Positions 11,066-24,180 of a DNA stretch of 64,000 nt are shown here, piece by piece; position 1 is the stretch's first letter; each line of letters starts with the position of its first letter. Below the pieces are notes generated by a model. That model saw nothing but the letters and a program-made list of their open reading frames with translations, searched no databases and was not told where the DNA came from. The DNA comes from Ambrosia x helenae (taxonomy: Eukaryota; Streptophyta; Magnoliopsida; Asterales; Asteraceae). The translations under genes and the position numbers were made by a program. Location of the stretch: positions 100,960,687-101,024,686 of the forward strand of contig CM061226.1 of assembly GCA_030844895.1 (NCBI GenBank). Reading direction: 5' to 3'.

Positions 11066-12315
11066 TGTAACATCGCAAAATTTTCCCCAAAATTTTAATA
11101 CATAAAAAGCCCTTATATATATATTTTTTTTTTATTACACCTTTATCATTAATATTATACAAATGTGCCTAAGTCTTTATTTATCCTAACTCACAACTTA
11201 TATACATACATAAATGTATATAAATAATAATATGATTCTAAATTCTTTTTTTTTTCACATACAAGATTTTTTTTTAAATAAAGCCTTGAGTCAAATAGTC
11301 AAAGTCCTAGTCAAAGTCTTAGTCAAACAGTCAAAGTCTTAGTCAAATAGTCAATTCATCATAAAACCATACTTTATGGTGTTGACCAATTTTTAATGGC
11401 TAATTGAATCCAAAACTAGTATAAAAACCCACCTATGACCCATTATACTTTGCACCTCTAAATCGATTGTTTCAATCCGATTAAACTTTCCCTCATACCT
11501 TTCTTCTATAGTCTATTACTTCTACAATTGAAGCTTTGATTATAAGCTCTTGTAATTGGCAACTTTGGGGCTACACATATTCTATTTCTCGAGACTTAAT
11601 ACTTTGCTAAGGTGAGTTTACGTAACCATGTTTATGCAATTCTTTATACTTGCAACATTATACTTAAGCAATTCTACATGCATGTCTAGTTGTAAACTTT
11701 AATGCCTCATGAATTAGACAACAACAACAGTTTCAACGAGTTTCAACATTACATAATCATTAGCTATGGCCAAGCCGGCGATACTCAATAATAGATCTAT
11801 TGGATTGACAATCCCACCCGGATACGTGTACCTCCTACATAGGTAGCGTGGGTGATTGTTATCGTTCCAACATATTATTAAGGTGAACCGTGGATGACGG
11901 GATGGACCTAAACTAGTCGGAGGTTTGATTATGTCGATTCAACATATTATGTTTATTCATGTAGACTTAAACTTACGATAGACATATGAATTGCTAAACT
12001 TTTATACTTAAACTATTTGCTTAAACTTTTATACTTAAACTATTTGCTTGAAATGGCTTATGTATTCTCACCAACTTCTAGTTGACCCCCCATTTTTACA
12101 ACTCAACAGGAAATAATGATGCTTGAAGTCTAGAGAGTTAGCATGAGGAGACAAATTGAAGTTTATGCTTTGTTTGATTATTTGATGTAGACTTTAATGT
12201 AATTCAATTTTGTAATGAAATAAAGGATTATTTAAACATATGTATTACCATGAGCTACTAAACAATCATCAATACGTGACATCCCGATGTTTCCGCCATC
12301 GGTTGGGGTGTTACA
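11066..12315 (+). repeat. solo LTR of family A (short form, 1,250 bp)
   Basis: TGTAACA to TGTTACA with perfect target duplication GAGAC (11061-11065 and 12316-12320). Contains a CAAAGTC-type minisatellite (11287-11356), TATAAAAA at 11420-11427 and a donor/acceptor pair 11612-12109. It sits within the putative intron of the host family B LTR. Confidence 0.93.
11287..11427 (+). promoter_or_regulatory. LTR promoter: AGTCAAA minisatellite plus TATA box
   Basis: Repeats of AGTCAAAGTC/AGTCAAATAGTC over 11287-11356, then TATAAAAA at 11420. The reverse LTR at 59865-61332 has the matching array at ~60935-61015 and TTTTTATA at ~60860. Confidence 0.6.
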
Positions 12316-12849
12316 GAGACAATATGCACCCGCCCGGCCCTCCAAGCCGACGAGTGGGGCAGGTCACGCCCAATAGATCTATCCACATTTCCCCCGTTGT
12401 GCATCCCCGCACATTCATGGTTTCCCCCGGGACTTTCCAAAGATCGTATAGCAATATAAAGTTAAAAACCATAGTATGACATATGTTACCAAAACAGTTT
12501 AGCGCATGTTTTCTCCCCCAAAAGTTAAAGCAGTAAAGGTGGGGCCGTGAACTCACCTTAAGTAGCGTTCTTCAATTACAAGTAAAGATGTTTAGCCCTT
12601 GATAATCCCTCTACCGGAGATCTATCAAAATGTTCACATAAGTGTTCTGACTAATAACCATAAGGTTATCTAGTCCCCGATTGTCCAGATCGTAACCAAG
12701 TATGTTTTAAAACGTGTTTAAATGTTTAACCGACACACTAGACCGACCCGACATCCCGTTGGTGACCCATTACCCTAACTAATCAAGTACACATAGATTA
12801 CATACAAGGTTCAAGCATAAACCACTTAGTTTGTATCAAAAATCTCATT

Positions 12850-13040
12850 TCTGCATCAGAACGGTCGAACAGTCAGTTTTAAGTCTCCTTCGCACCTTTT
12901 CAGTCTCCTTCGTCCGTTTTACATTTCGTTCGACCGTTTGATGCCTCCTTCGCCCGTTTTACCACATTCGCCCAACAAAACCCAGGTTCGACCCTGGTTT
13001 TCCTCCTTCGCACCTTCGATCGGTCGAAGGAGGCCAGGTT
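12850..13040 (-). repeat. family B LTR inner motif array (CCTTCG/GGTCGAAGG type)
   Basis: About eight copies of TCGACC/TCGCACC-type words in both orientations. The same motif forms the promoter-proximal array of this LTR copy at 13838-14010. Confidence 0.7.
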
Positions 13041-13823
13041 CGCCCCTGTTGTGCAATTTTTCCTAAAAATGCTTCAAACACATTCACAACGACTCGAAAC
13101 ATCATCAAACACAACAGTCAAGCATGGATAACTTATCCATACAAAACTCCACCGATTTCCCCCGATAATACGTCCGTTTCAGCCCTTTCCCAAAATGGTA
13201 AAGATTATGGAAACATCACTTTCATGCATGAATAATTTACCCAATTTGGAAACTTTTGAAATCGATTCATGCTTAGCTTAAAATACTCAGTTTGTCAATT
13301 ATCCGATCTTTTCTTATCAATTCTATTGATCATAAATATCATGCATCAAGTTTAGATCCAATAAAACCCCAAATACCTATATTATCATCATCATATCCAA
13401 TCCTAACCCTAGACAACAATATTCCAACATCAATAACAATCCTATATCATGTTTCTATCATAGATATAGTAGCAAATCATTGAACACCACATAATACCAC
13501 ATAATATACAATTTACATATGTTATTCACCATGAAACCTATGTTAATGATAATGTTTTGATTTAGAAAGATGTTTAAAAGGTTCTTAATCATAAAAACAC
13601 CCTTAGAACAGATCCGGACAATTAGGGTTAGATGAAAACGAATTAAAAATGCTTTTAAAAAGGTTTAGGATTATGAACACACCTTGGATTCTTGTTTAGA
13701 TGTTGTAGATAGGTTAGATTATATAAAAGAAGAGCAAAAACTCCTTCCTTAGTGTTTTAGATCGTTTGAGAGCGTTTTGGGACGGTTAGGGTTTGTGAAA
13801 TGATGAAAAATGACAAAGGTTGG

Positions 13824-14010
13824 TATTTATACTAATCCTCCTTCGCACCATTTCAATGGTCGAAGGTGGTCTCCTTCGACCCTTACACAGGGTCGAATGA
13901 GCCCTGTCCTGGTCGAAGGGAATTCCTTCAATTCCACTTCCCTGGTTCGCCCATCTACAAAGGGTCGAACCAGACAATTTCTCTCCTTCGACCACTCGAA
14001 GTGGTCGAAC
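13824..14010 (-). promoter_or_regulatory. family B LTR promoter: inverted-motif array and TATA box
   Basis: On the minus strand an array of GGTCGAAGG/CCTTCGACC words (13838-14010) lies immediately upstream of TATAAATA (13824-13831). The TATA offset from the LTR start is ~571 bp, against ~575 bp in the other copy. Confidence 0.65.
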
Positions 14011-16878
14011 CAGGATTCCCTTTTAACTAGTTTTCCAATTTGTCGTGTTTAACGCATTCTAACACATCTTAACACATAAGCATGCATCCTTAGTCTATAT
14101 TTAACATATTTAAGCATAGATAATCATTTACACATCATTTAAACACATCTATGTATATAATCCACCACACGACCCATTATCTACACATATACTTAATTAC
14201 TTCATGTAATGTCACCAACAACGGAACCCGGTACTAGTGTATTACCAAAACGACTCCCAATGATCCTCCAGATCATTGTACCCTGGACAATCCTAACTTG
14301 ACCCGACTCAACTAACCCAGTTAAGTTTGTTTATAAACGTTTCTCGCTAAGGTAGACTTAGGTGTTACTAATATGTTTAAGCCAAACATGCCGGGTGTCA
14401 CATAATCTTTAGAATTTGATTTATACATATACCTATGATTTTTATAAATATTTTATTCCGCTTATTTCTATAAACAACATTCTAATTTACGTTAGCTTTT
14501 TGGATATATAAAAAGAAACCTTTTTTCCCTCTTATCAGAATTTCAATTATCCCCTAAAATTTATGTTTTCCCTCTTTATCTAAAATTCCAAACTTTCACT
14601 ACAACAAAAAGGGCTTCTAAGGACCTTTTGTGTAGGACGCTTACAAAATGGGGTCCTAAAAAACTATTTAATAGGACGAATGAACTTTTGGGGTCCTTTT
14701 ATAATATTAGCTACTAAGCGGTGTCCTAAAAAGCCATTTAATAGGATGGATGATTCTTTGGGGTCCTATTATCATATAACTTAATAAGACACTTAAAATG
14801 TAGATCATAATAATGTACTTTATAAGGCATTTAGTTGTTGATGTCCCATTATGTTGTAATGTAATAGGACACTTGATCATTGGGGGTCCTATTATAACAT
14901 AACTTAATACGACACTTTATAGTTAAGTAATAAATATTTGATGTTATAGGACCCTTTCTAGTCGAAGTCATATTAAAACATAACTTAATAGGACACTTGA
15001 CACATGGGTCTTATAACTTTAACCTTTCTAGGACGCTTAATCATTATGATGTTATTATAATACACCGTAATAGGATACATGATATTTGAGTCATAAAACA
15101 TCAGTTTTATAGAACCCTTATTCGCTAGAGTTTTATTATAACATAACTTAATAGGAAACTTAACACTTGGGTCTTATAACTTTAACCTATACAGGACGCT
15201 TAATCATAGTGGTGTTATTATAATACACCGTAATAGGACACTTGATATTTTAGTCATAATAAAAAAATCATGTAGGCGGTAGGTGGTGGTTATTTTCTTT
15301 AGTAAAATAATTAATAAACGTGTTTGTTATCACATAATTTATACGGTGATCTTCAAATAGCTAAATGTTTTTTTGGCTGTGATCAGTAGCGAAGTTTGGT
15401 TCTTGAATTAGTGGGGGTCGGACTGAATTTTTTCCTATCAGTAGTGGCCGGAAGATGAAATCGGTGTGGGCCGGACTCAACACGGACGCAATTTACCTAC
15501 AAAAATTGCTAAATTCTACCATTTAGGATGCATTGTAATGCGCTTTGGGTATGTTCAAATTCCATATGTTGTAGTGTTATTCTTTGTACAATGATGGTAT
15601 GTTCGCGTGTCACGCATATAATAAAGTCTTGGAAGCACCAGGTTGTTGCCGCAACGCGCGACACGCGTAAAATACTAGTTTAAAAACAATAACCATCATC
15701 TATTAAACAAATAAATATTATATTTGTGATATTAGCTATTAGGGTTGCAAATCCAAATCAGGATCTCAATTCTGCCTTCTCCCCTTCCTTCATTCCAAAC
15801 CAGACAACCGTCACTCCCTCAGCTGCCGATCTCCTCATCACCGGCCACACTCCTTTTGTCGCATGCATGTCTTGACATGTGTTTCTCTACATCGAATGTT
15901 TATTTCGACAAAAAGGGTTCTCAATAACCCGACCCGTTGTTCCTAATCGGGAGTATTTAACTTGTAACTGTTTCTTTATAATGGCGTTTGAGTAGAATAG
16001 ATTTCTACGCCAACAGCAACCGCCGTTTTTCCAGGTAATCGTGCTAAACCCTAGATCTTACCCCGTTTTTAGTTTCATTGTTTTCTGTACTAGTTTATAT
16101 CTGTTTTTAAGTTATAGTTTACTTGTTTTGATAATCATCTTTTTCTTCATATCTGCATTAGGTATGTTGGGGTTTTTGTAAAGTTATAAACTTACGGATT
16201 TGTTATACTGGGTGTGCCAATATATGTCCATTTATCTCTATTATTTTGTTGTTTGTTACACTTTTCAATTGTTAGCCTTTTGTTTTGCTTTTATGAGTTG
16301 GTTCGTGAATTCATTGTTTTTCTTTTCTGCTTGGTGATGCAGTACTACCAAGATACCTCTATTGGTGTAAGGTATAATATTTTTTACTTATTCTTCATAA
16401 TGAATTAAGTTAGGAACGTGTTCCGTTTGTGCTTTATAAAATCTTTCTGTCTCTTTGATGTGTGATTTATTATGTTTTTGATGAATCCGGTGTTGAAATT
16501 AGTTACTAATTTACTTTTTAGAAATATAATTTTTATATTTATTTTTTAATTCCGTCTCGGGCTTATGCCTTAGTTTGCCTTGAGGCTTAAACCTTCGAGG
16601 CTTGACTCCGTTTTTTAAACCTTACTCATTGTTGTGAGTTCTCTAAAACAAATTCAAAATGGGTCCAATATGGGTGAGTTTGGGGTGTTTGAAAATGTTC
16701 CAATTAAATCCAAACAATAGAAACAAAGTCACGTATTCATACAAGCACAAATGTAGGGATGAAAAGATTATGAGTGGGTGGATTCGTCATAATGCACATT
16801 GTGCTTGTTTTATCTGTCAATATACTTGCAATTTTGGTGTATTACATAAAAGAAAAAAAAACATTAGCTCTCGTACTT

Positions 16879-17210
16879 TTTTTTTGAACAGCAAATTTCA
16901 TTAACCATACCCAAATATGTACAATCTACTAAAAGCAAGATGCTAACTAGCTAGATATACAACACCCGAACACACACCCTAACCTTAATACATCAGTTTA
17001 AATCAAGCTTAAGCCAAGACTCCCAATCTATCGTCTGTTGTTTCGCCCGGCTCTTGACCCATGTATAAGTTGTTGTTTTAATAGTACTCATCATGTGCTC
17101 CAGAATAGCGTTTCGCCCATTAAACACCTTGTCGTTTCTTGTCTTCCATAACGTCCAACAGGTTGTGAGTATTACGGCATGTAGTGCTTTCTTCTTGAAT
17201 CGGTTCAAAC
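16879..17210 (-). mobile_element. 5'-truncated LINE insertion with 17-bp target duplication
   Basis: CATTAGCTCTCGTACTT occurs at 16862-16878 and 17211-17227. On the minus strand the insert encodes the end of a zf-RVT-type segment (ILTTCWTLWKTRNDKVFNGR, DWESWLKLDLN) and ends in GCTGTTC plus poly(A). Only the last ~330 bp of ORF2 and tail are present. Confidence 0.88.
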
Positions 17211-19494
17211 CATTAGCTCTCGTACTTAATAATTCAGGACTCATATTTTGCATATTGATGTAAGCACTAGGCATTATGTTTAGTGTTAAATTTAAGTTTG
17301 ATAAGATCCTATACTTTAGATGTTAATTGTTGTATGTGGATATTTATCTATTAAATGCTATGTGGGCCCAAGCGGCTTCCTAGCAAAACATCAACATGTA
17401 CGAAAAGAGGTGGCATTCGTGTTGGGTTGGTGGGTTGAATTGGTGAACCCGAAAAAAGACGACCCATATTATCGTCGGTGTCGTAAACACCAACCCTAAC
17501 CTTTTGTATGTTATCTTTTGTACTGCATCAAAATTTATGTTATAGAAATAGGTACGTCACTATATTGCACAAAGCATGGTAAACAATTTGCTCAACTAGA
17601 TTACCTTTGGCTCAGACCTTACTCGTTCTACTCGATCTTTCTTGGCAATGAACTACTTTGCTCGGCTTTAAACTGTTTTGTAGATATTATCTAATTACTC
17701 GGTACTAATGTATTTTGCTAGCAGATTTAAAAAAAAAAGGCTTTGTTAAGCTGAGTTACCTCGTAGTTTTTTTTTCATTATGTTACTGACTTGGTATAAT
17801 TGAACATAGTTATTATTGTTGGGTTATTCTTTTGCTAGGTACTTATTTGCTTCTATTTTTACATTAATTTTATTTCTTATCCTCTTCTGTTTTTGCATTA
17901 GTTTTATTTGTATAAAGTCGCTAGCATGATTTTGCTAATTGATTGATAATATGAGTTTTGTTTGGCTGAGTTCGGTTGTAATTTGCATACTTTGTTAGAC
18001 TATGGTATATGAAGAAGCTGCGAAATAAAGGTAGATTTTAACTTGTAGACTTATCCAAAAATGGTTACATTGGGCTACACTATAATATAACAATGTTTAT
18101 TGATGTTTTTTTTTCATATTAGTCTTTTCTATAAAAATCTTAGCATGCTAGTGTAAAACTTTATTATTATTATCTTTTTGTGAAATATTACTTGCACTAT
18201 TATGACCAAAGTTTGATAAATGTTTGTTGAAAGCATTCTAAACTCTACCGAGACTGTAGCCAGATGATGGGTGAAGAGCTTGGACCTAAATGAGCTAGTT
18301 GGCGGTACAGAGATTGAACCATAATGGTGTGAGGTAACCGTTTAAGTACCAATAAAAATAGATGAAAAGTTGGAGAGACCATATGTGTTATTTTCCACAA
18401 TTCAAGATTGTATTGGTTCATACATTGCTTATACGTGGATGGATTATTTGTAGGTAGTACGGATGGTTTATTTGTTAAAACATGTGATACAAATAATTTT
18501 AATAACCTGGAACTTAATGCTTATACATCAATGGTTTATTTGTAGGTAGTCCGTGATGATTGAGGACGCATGATGTCTCAGGATTCTATGCTGCTTGTTT
18601 CTTTTATTGCTTTTAATTTCTTTGTTAAATGTTACAAGACTTATTGTTGGATAATGCTAGAACTTATTTATGTTTACTGTTTTTGTTATGAATATGCTTA
18701 TTTGAAATATAATTAAGTTTTATTTCTTTCATTAGTTGATGTTATATACAGTATATCATAAAATTATATGTGTGTTTAAAAAAACGTTGTATCATATGAC
18801 TTGTTAGGACTTTGAAATTTTGTCCTATTAAACATGTTAGAATATTGTAAAAGGGTTTGAATATGCTTTTCTTATGGCGCTATATTGTTTGTTCATTGAC
18901 ATATTATGCGACCGTAAAAAATGGTTTCACAATCTTATTTGAGATATTAAGACCTGTTTCTTGGTACTAAAGCTCCTATAATGCTACATCATAAGGGTCC
19001 TATAAATTAATTTTTAAGGACTCTTGTATGTGTATTAAAAGATTAAAGTAGGTTAGCAATGTTAAAACACTGTAAAAGTGTCCTAATATGTTTTATTAGG
19101 AGTTTTTTTGTGACACCCGGCAAATTCTGGTTAACAACGTTGTCTAGATGAAAGTCTACCTTAGCGAGTCACGCGTATATTATACTTAACTGGGTTAGTT
19201 AAGTCGGTTATGGTTCGGGAACTACAGTTTAGTATAGAAGATCATTGGATGTTGGTCTAGAGGTTCATTAGATGTCAGTCCTTAACCAAGTGTAACAAAT
19301 GGTGACGATTCGTAGAATCGTCAGGTCATACGGAACATACAAGTCTCGAGTCCCGGGAATTGGTGAACGAGTGTGAATATGTTTGTTTGCAAGTGTTATG
19401 TGTTTAAAATCATTATGTGACTTGTCGGTATGTGAAAATGTTAACATATGTTAAAACGGGGTTTAACGCGCGTAAATACATGGAACCAACCCCT

Positions 19495-19691
19495 ATAGGC
19501 GATTAGGGGAGCCCAATCGCCTATAAGGATGCGATTGGGCAACATCAGGGGCGAGTAGCATGCTAAATGCATGCCTTAGGGGGCGATTAGCCCTAAATGC
19601 ATGTACAGTCATGCGATTAGCAATGCTAATCACGTATAGCTGCTGCACAATCGCGTGTTACGTGCTGGACGACTAAAAACGACTATAAATA
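19495..19691 (+). promoter_or_regulatory. family B LTR promoter: GGCGATTAG array and TATA box
   Basis: About seven GGCGATTAG/CAATCGCC words in both orientations over 19495-19680, then TATAAATA at 19684-19691. The position equals the CCTTCGACC array of the reverse copy, but the motif is entirely different. Confidence 0.65.
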
Positions 19692-20299
19692 CAATACTTG
19701 ACCTCCTAAACTTCATAATATCAACCCTAGTCGTCCCATAACCCGCCCCAACACACACACAACCTCTGGAATGTGATTTTGGATCAAAACACAAGGTTTC
19801 AAGCTTATTTCATCAACTATCACAATCTAGGTGTGATTCTCATCCATGAATCTATCTTTATAAACGTTTCTATTAAATCCCTAACGGTCCAGACCTGTTT
19901 TAAAACGTATGAGTCTTCTGAAAATCGTTAATAATCATTGTTAATTGGATTCTAAGTAGCATGCATGATGTAAGTGGGTTTTCAATCAAAAGCTAGGGTT
20001 TTTATGATTCAAGATGGATGATTACATGTTATTAGGTTAGTTTCAGATTAATAATGATGGCATGATGATGAAATCTGAGTAATTGTTCATTAGGGTTATA
20101 GTTATGCATGTTAATGTGATGTTTCATGCTATATGTATTGTGTTTGGATTACATAGTTGCATGCAGGGCTGATAATACGAGGCTAAACGAAGGATTTTGG
20201 TTTAAACATGTTTGGTATAGTTGTTGGATTGATATTGGATGATTACACGCGTTAGGATCTGATTTGGAGTGTTAAACGCGCAAAAAACCGGAACAGCTG

Positions 20300-20600
20300 G
20301 GTTACTGGCGATTAGCAACCCTAATCGCCTATGTTATAGGCGATTAGGAGACCAATCGCCAGTAGGGATGCCCTAATCGCCTATATATCATGCGATTGGG
20401 GGCTAAATTGCCTCTGTTACATGCAATTGTGATCCTAAATGCTAGTTAAGTCCTGAAATACATGTCTTATAGCCCTAATCGCCTATAAACTCAAGATTAC
20501 ATGTCTTATGACCCTAATCGCCTATATTATAGGCGATTAGCCTTCCTAAATGCCAGTTGACCAACCTAAATGCTAGTTGACTTTTCCTAATCGCGTGTAC
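20300..20600 (+). repeat. family B LTR inner motif array (GGCGATTAG type)
   Basis: About ten GGCGATTAG/CTAATCGCC words, several paired head to head (for example across 20336-20360). Same motif as the promoter array in this LTR copy. Confidence 0.75.
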
Positions 20601-21028
20601 TACTGCTGTAAGTGTAAATTAGCATTTCGAGACCCGATTTGACATCTAGGATCATGCTAGGAACACCCGTAACATATCTAATAACTTGGTAACATATGTT
20701 TGGATTTAATTATGTGATACGTGAACTACGTGCTATAACTTGTTGGACGTTAACGTATGTTAAGTGTGATTGCATGATTGTATGTTTGAGAGCGTAAACA
20801 AAACACGGGGAGTCTCAGGTCACCAATGGGATGTCGAGTCTTGTACATTGGGTCAGTTAAACAGTCACGGTGTTTTTCAAACGAACTTGGTTATGGTCTG
20901 GACATCTAGGGACTAATTAACCTGCGGGTTATTAGTCTAAGTACTTGTAACTGTCATATGTTAGGTCGCCACTATACGGGACTAGCATAGCTGCTGAGTT
21001 ATTCAATTACGAAGTAACGCAACTTAAG

Positions 21029-21486
21029 GTGAGTTTACGGCCCCTCTTTTAACTGGTTTCACTTTTCGGGGGAAAAACATGTGTTAAAACTTATGTTTGG
21101 TAACTACTGTCATACTATGGGTTCTATGGTTTACTATACGATCTTTAGAAGTCCGGGGGGGAACCATGAATGTGCGGGTTAGCACAACGGGGAAATGTGA
21201 ATAGCGCTATTGGGGAGTGACCAACCCCGCTCGTCGGCTTGGAGGGCCGGGCGAGTGCATATTGTCTCAAACAGGAACAACAGGTTTACTACATCGGGCA
21301 CGACATCTGGTTTGCGAGTTAGTAATGGTCTTCCAATCGTGATAGTAACAAAACATACGCCTAGCTAGCGTACTTTGGTTTTTGATTTGTTATAGTATGG
21401 ACAGGTTGAACTTGGTACTGTGATTACAAAACCTGTAAACTCACCAGCATTTTTGTGCTGACGTAAAATTTTACATGTTTTCTCAG
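21029..21486 (+). other. putative intron inside the family B LTR (458 nt)
   Basis: Donor AAG|GTGAGTTTACG; acceptor TTTTCTCAG|GTCGC. The reverse copy has the same pair at 12556 (donor) and 10832 (acceptor), ~470 nt once the nested LTR is removed. Confidence 0.5.
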
Positions 21487-21952
21487 GTCGCTTAAGGTAG
21501 CACAATGGAACTAGGGCGCACGCGTTTGCACGGCGTCTAGTTAGGATTGCATGGTTTTCAAACGTTGAACACTTGGTTTATTTTGGATTCTGTTTTGAAT
21601 AAGCTTCCGCTGTAATTGGGGATTTTAAACATTGTTTTTTGAAATTGCATTATGTTCATTTAGACTTGTTTATTGTGATCGTTGGTTTGGATCCTGGTTT
21701 GTCATACGCCTCGCGGTAAAACTCCGCAAGTGGATTTTGGAGGGTGACATTTTTTTTGGACATATTATGCGACCATAAAATTGGTTTCATAATCTTATTT
21801 GAGATATTAGGACGCTTTTTAAGTTTTGTGACTTATTACGACCCCCTTACATGAAACGCTTTTACCGTTGGTCCTATTAAATAAAAGGTCATATAAAATA
21901 ACATTTTAGGACACTTTTGTGCGTACTAAAACCTATTTTTGTTGTAGTGTTT

Positions 21953-24180
21953 GTTTTCTTCCGCTACCTTCTTCTTGTATTAGGTTTCTCAAACTCCTAG
22001 TCATTCCTTATCCCATGTATCTGGAGTCGCATTTCCGAACAGGGCTCCCAATTTATTTTAGATACACATTAGGGTTAACGATGAAGAAGAATGGGGCTGG
22101 ATTACGTTAATTCTTTAGGAGTTTAGTGGAAGAGTGAAAGGTATGAAGGTCGTCGATACTCAATCAGTCCTTAAAATGATTATTTTCTTTCTAATTTATG
22201 TTTTGATTCTGATCATTTGCTTTAGGACTTAAGTTATTTAATCTAATTGATGTTAATTACATTCACTGATTGGATTTTTCCTTGAAATAACATAAATCAA
22301 GCGTCCAAAATTAGGGCTTTCTCATGTGTAGATATTTTTAATTGTGAAACGTGACTTTGTTTGCTGTTAATAAGTTTTGGAACTTGGTAAATTGTTGTCA
22401 TAAAATTGTTTATATATCATTGAACCCTGCTATTAGGCCACACTTGATACATGTGATTGTAACTCTTTTTGTAACTTGTTTATTACTTCATAGCTGCAAT
22501 TTTGTTTTTAACATTTTTTATTATGCAAATTTTGTTGAACTGTCTTATTTTTGCCATGATTTAATGTAATATTTTTAACACTTTGTTTATATAATTGTTG
22601 ATATTAGGGGGGACGGGGCACCACCGGTGCTAGTAGAGGTCCCGTATTATATTGATTTCATGATCTGAAGATGAATCTATAGCTGTGATAACTTCGGATG
22701 TAGCAGCTTATCCTAAATTCATGCTTGGTATGCTTACTATCAACGCGCGCGCGCCACACACATATATGCAAGTCTTTTTTTTTTCTTATGGTAATGGTTC
22801 AATTGGAGTTCTTATCGATGCTTAAGCCCTCTATTTTTCGAGCTAGAAATACAGAAGTTCTATTGAGACAAAAATGCGACAAAATAGAAGTTGATTTACT
22901 CTTGGGAAACTCTTGAGCTATGTCGTTCATAGGCTATCTTATCATACATTACAAATATTTAAAAGTTGATGGGATGATGTTTATTTGTCTGTTTGTTTCT
23001 TTTTCTAGACTGATTTTGCAGACCAAAGCCTTTTCAGGAAGTCAAGTGCCAAGCCTCTTTTAAGATGTAAGTATTGATCATTATGTATTTTGTTTTTTAA
23101 GTTGATTTATTATTTTACCTCTTTTCTGTAACTTTCGGCTTACTTAAAAGGAATTAGTTTATCTTTTTTGCATTGTATAGTAGGTTTATAGCATATGCAT
23201 CGTCATATTACTTCAATACACAAATATGCGTGATCCATTAAGTCAAAAGCTAGCTTTGATATGGATACATGCATGGTTGTGAATTGTGATTCATTTATAA
23301 TAACTGCTATGAGTTTTGGTGCTAAGCATATTTATTATTTTTCGAGGAAAAGCAAAAATTAAAAAATCAAGGTAAAGCTTGAAAAGTCCATTAAAGGAAA
23401 GCTATTGTAGTTTTGTGATATTTTGACATGACAGCCAGCAGAGCTAACGGAAAGAAGCTTTTGGTCTTCGGTAGAATATTTTCTTGTGAACATTATGTAT
23501 AGTTTGCAAACTAGAACATATTGTGATGAAGCTGATGGATTTTATGTTAGCTCTTCATACCACAACCAGTGAGTTGTTGCAGAGAAAGAGCAGGTTTGCT
23601 TTTAAGAAACTTTTGCTACTTTATTATTTTTATTGTTGTAACATCCTTCTCATATCACATGTTACTCAATTTACTATTGGCGAAGAGCCTGGACGGCCAA
23701 GCAAAAAAAGTTTAACCAATTTGTAAACTAATGAATTTTTGTAGTTTAGTGTTTAAACCAGTTTGTGAAAATAGTTGAGTGTTTGTATTATATATTCCAT
23801 ATTCCACTGTTGCTTGCTGATGGAATCATTCAAAGCAAACTTTGAAGTTGAGAAATCAGTTGCTTGAAATGCTTGAAGAGGATCATTAAAAAGGTTGTGC
23901 TTGAAGCTATGCAAAAAGAAATTACAAGCCAGCGATAAAACATTCAAGCTATGATGCAGAAGGTTACAAAACAACTACTAGTTGGAAATCGATATGAATA
24001 GAATACTTTAATTTCTCTTTAGTATTGTAATTGACAACTTTGTTTTGATTACATTGTTATTTTGAGTTAGACATGTTATATTACCATACAAGATTATATA
24101 TTATATTCATGTTTTTATTTTAGTATTGTAATTGAAATCCTATTGCATTTTAATAAATATTTTAGTACATCAAACAATGA
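21953..24180. other. right interior of the outer CACTA, no supported gene
   Basis: AT-rich with intron-like stretches; short ORFs at 21919-22110, 22351-22569 and 23523-23726 show no recognisable domain. The 23820-23960 zone has Glu/Lys-rich codons that might be a decayed coiled coil. Confidence 0.4.

Larger units (their letters stand above)
10559..14402 (-). repeat. solo LTR of family B, reverse, split by a nested LTR
   Basis: Flanked by the 5-bp duplication TAATC (10554-10558 and 14403-14407). On the minus strand it starts TGTGACACCCGG and ends GTGTGACACA. Without the nested 1,250-bp LTR and its GAGAC duplication it is ~2.59 kb, near the 2.64 kb of the copy at 19109-21749. No internal gypsy region, so it is a solo LTR. 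Small ORFs in it (for example 13292-13483) are unsupported. Confidence 0.9.
19109..21749 (+). repeat. solo LTR of family B, forward (2.64 kb)
   Basis: TGTGACACCCGG to GGGTGACA, inserted in the right subterminal zone of the inner CACTA; T-runs on both sides make the duplication unreadable (TTTTT possible). Contains the motif arrays, TATA box and donor/acceptor pair listed separately. No coding sequence. Confidence 0.88.
14597..21949. mobile_element. inner CACTA element, complete ends
   Basis: Left TIR CACTACAACAAAAA; right end read in reverse CACTACAACAAAAA. TTT on both sides (14594-14596, 21950-21952) fits the 3-bp CACTA duplication. Subterminal repeats (TAATAGGACAC, GGTCCTATTA; GACATATTATGCGACC twice at 18898 and 21759) fill both ends. 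The ~4.7 kb interior has no transposase; 15745-16060 looks like a 5' UTR rich in CT and an exon/intron edge (TTTCCAG|GTAATC), and 16341-16371 could be a tiny captured exon, but I cannot name a gene. Confidence 0.87.

Noticed and set aside
12240..12479. ORF across the end of the nested solo LTR
   Set aside because: It spans an insertion boundary certified by the GAGAC duplication, so it is not one gene.
15640..15685. Helitron-like 3' end (GCGCG hairpin then CTAGT)
   Set aside because: The hairpin is short and no partner end was found; left uncalled.
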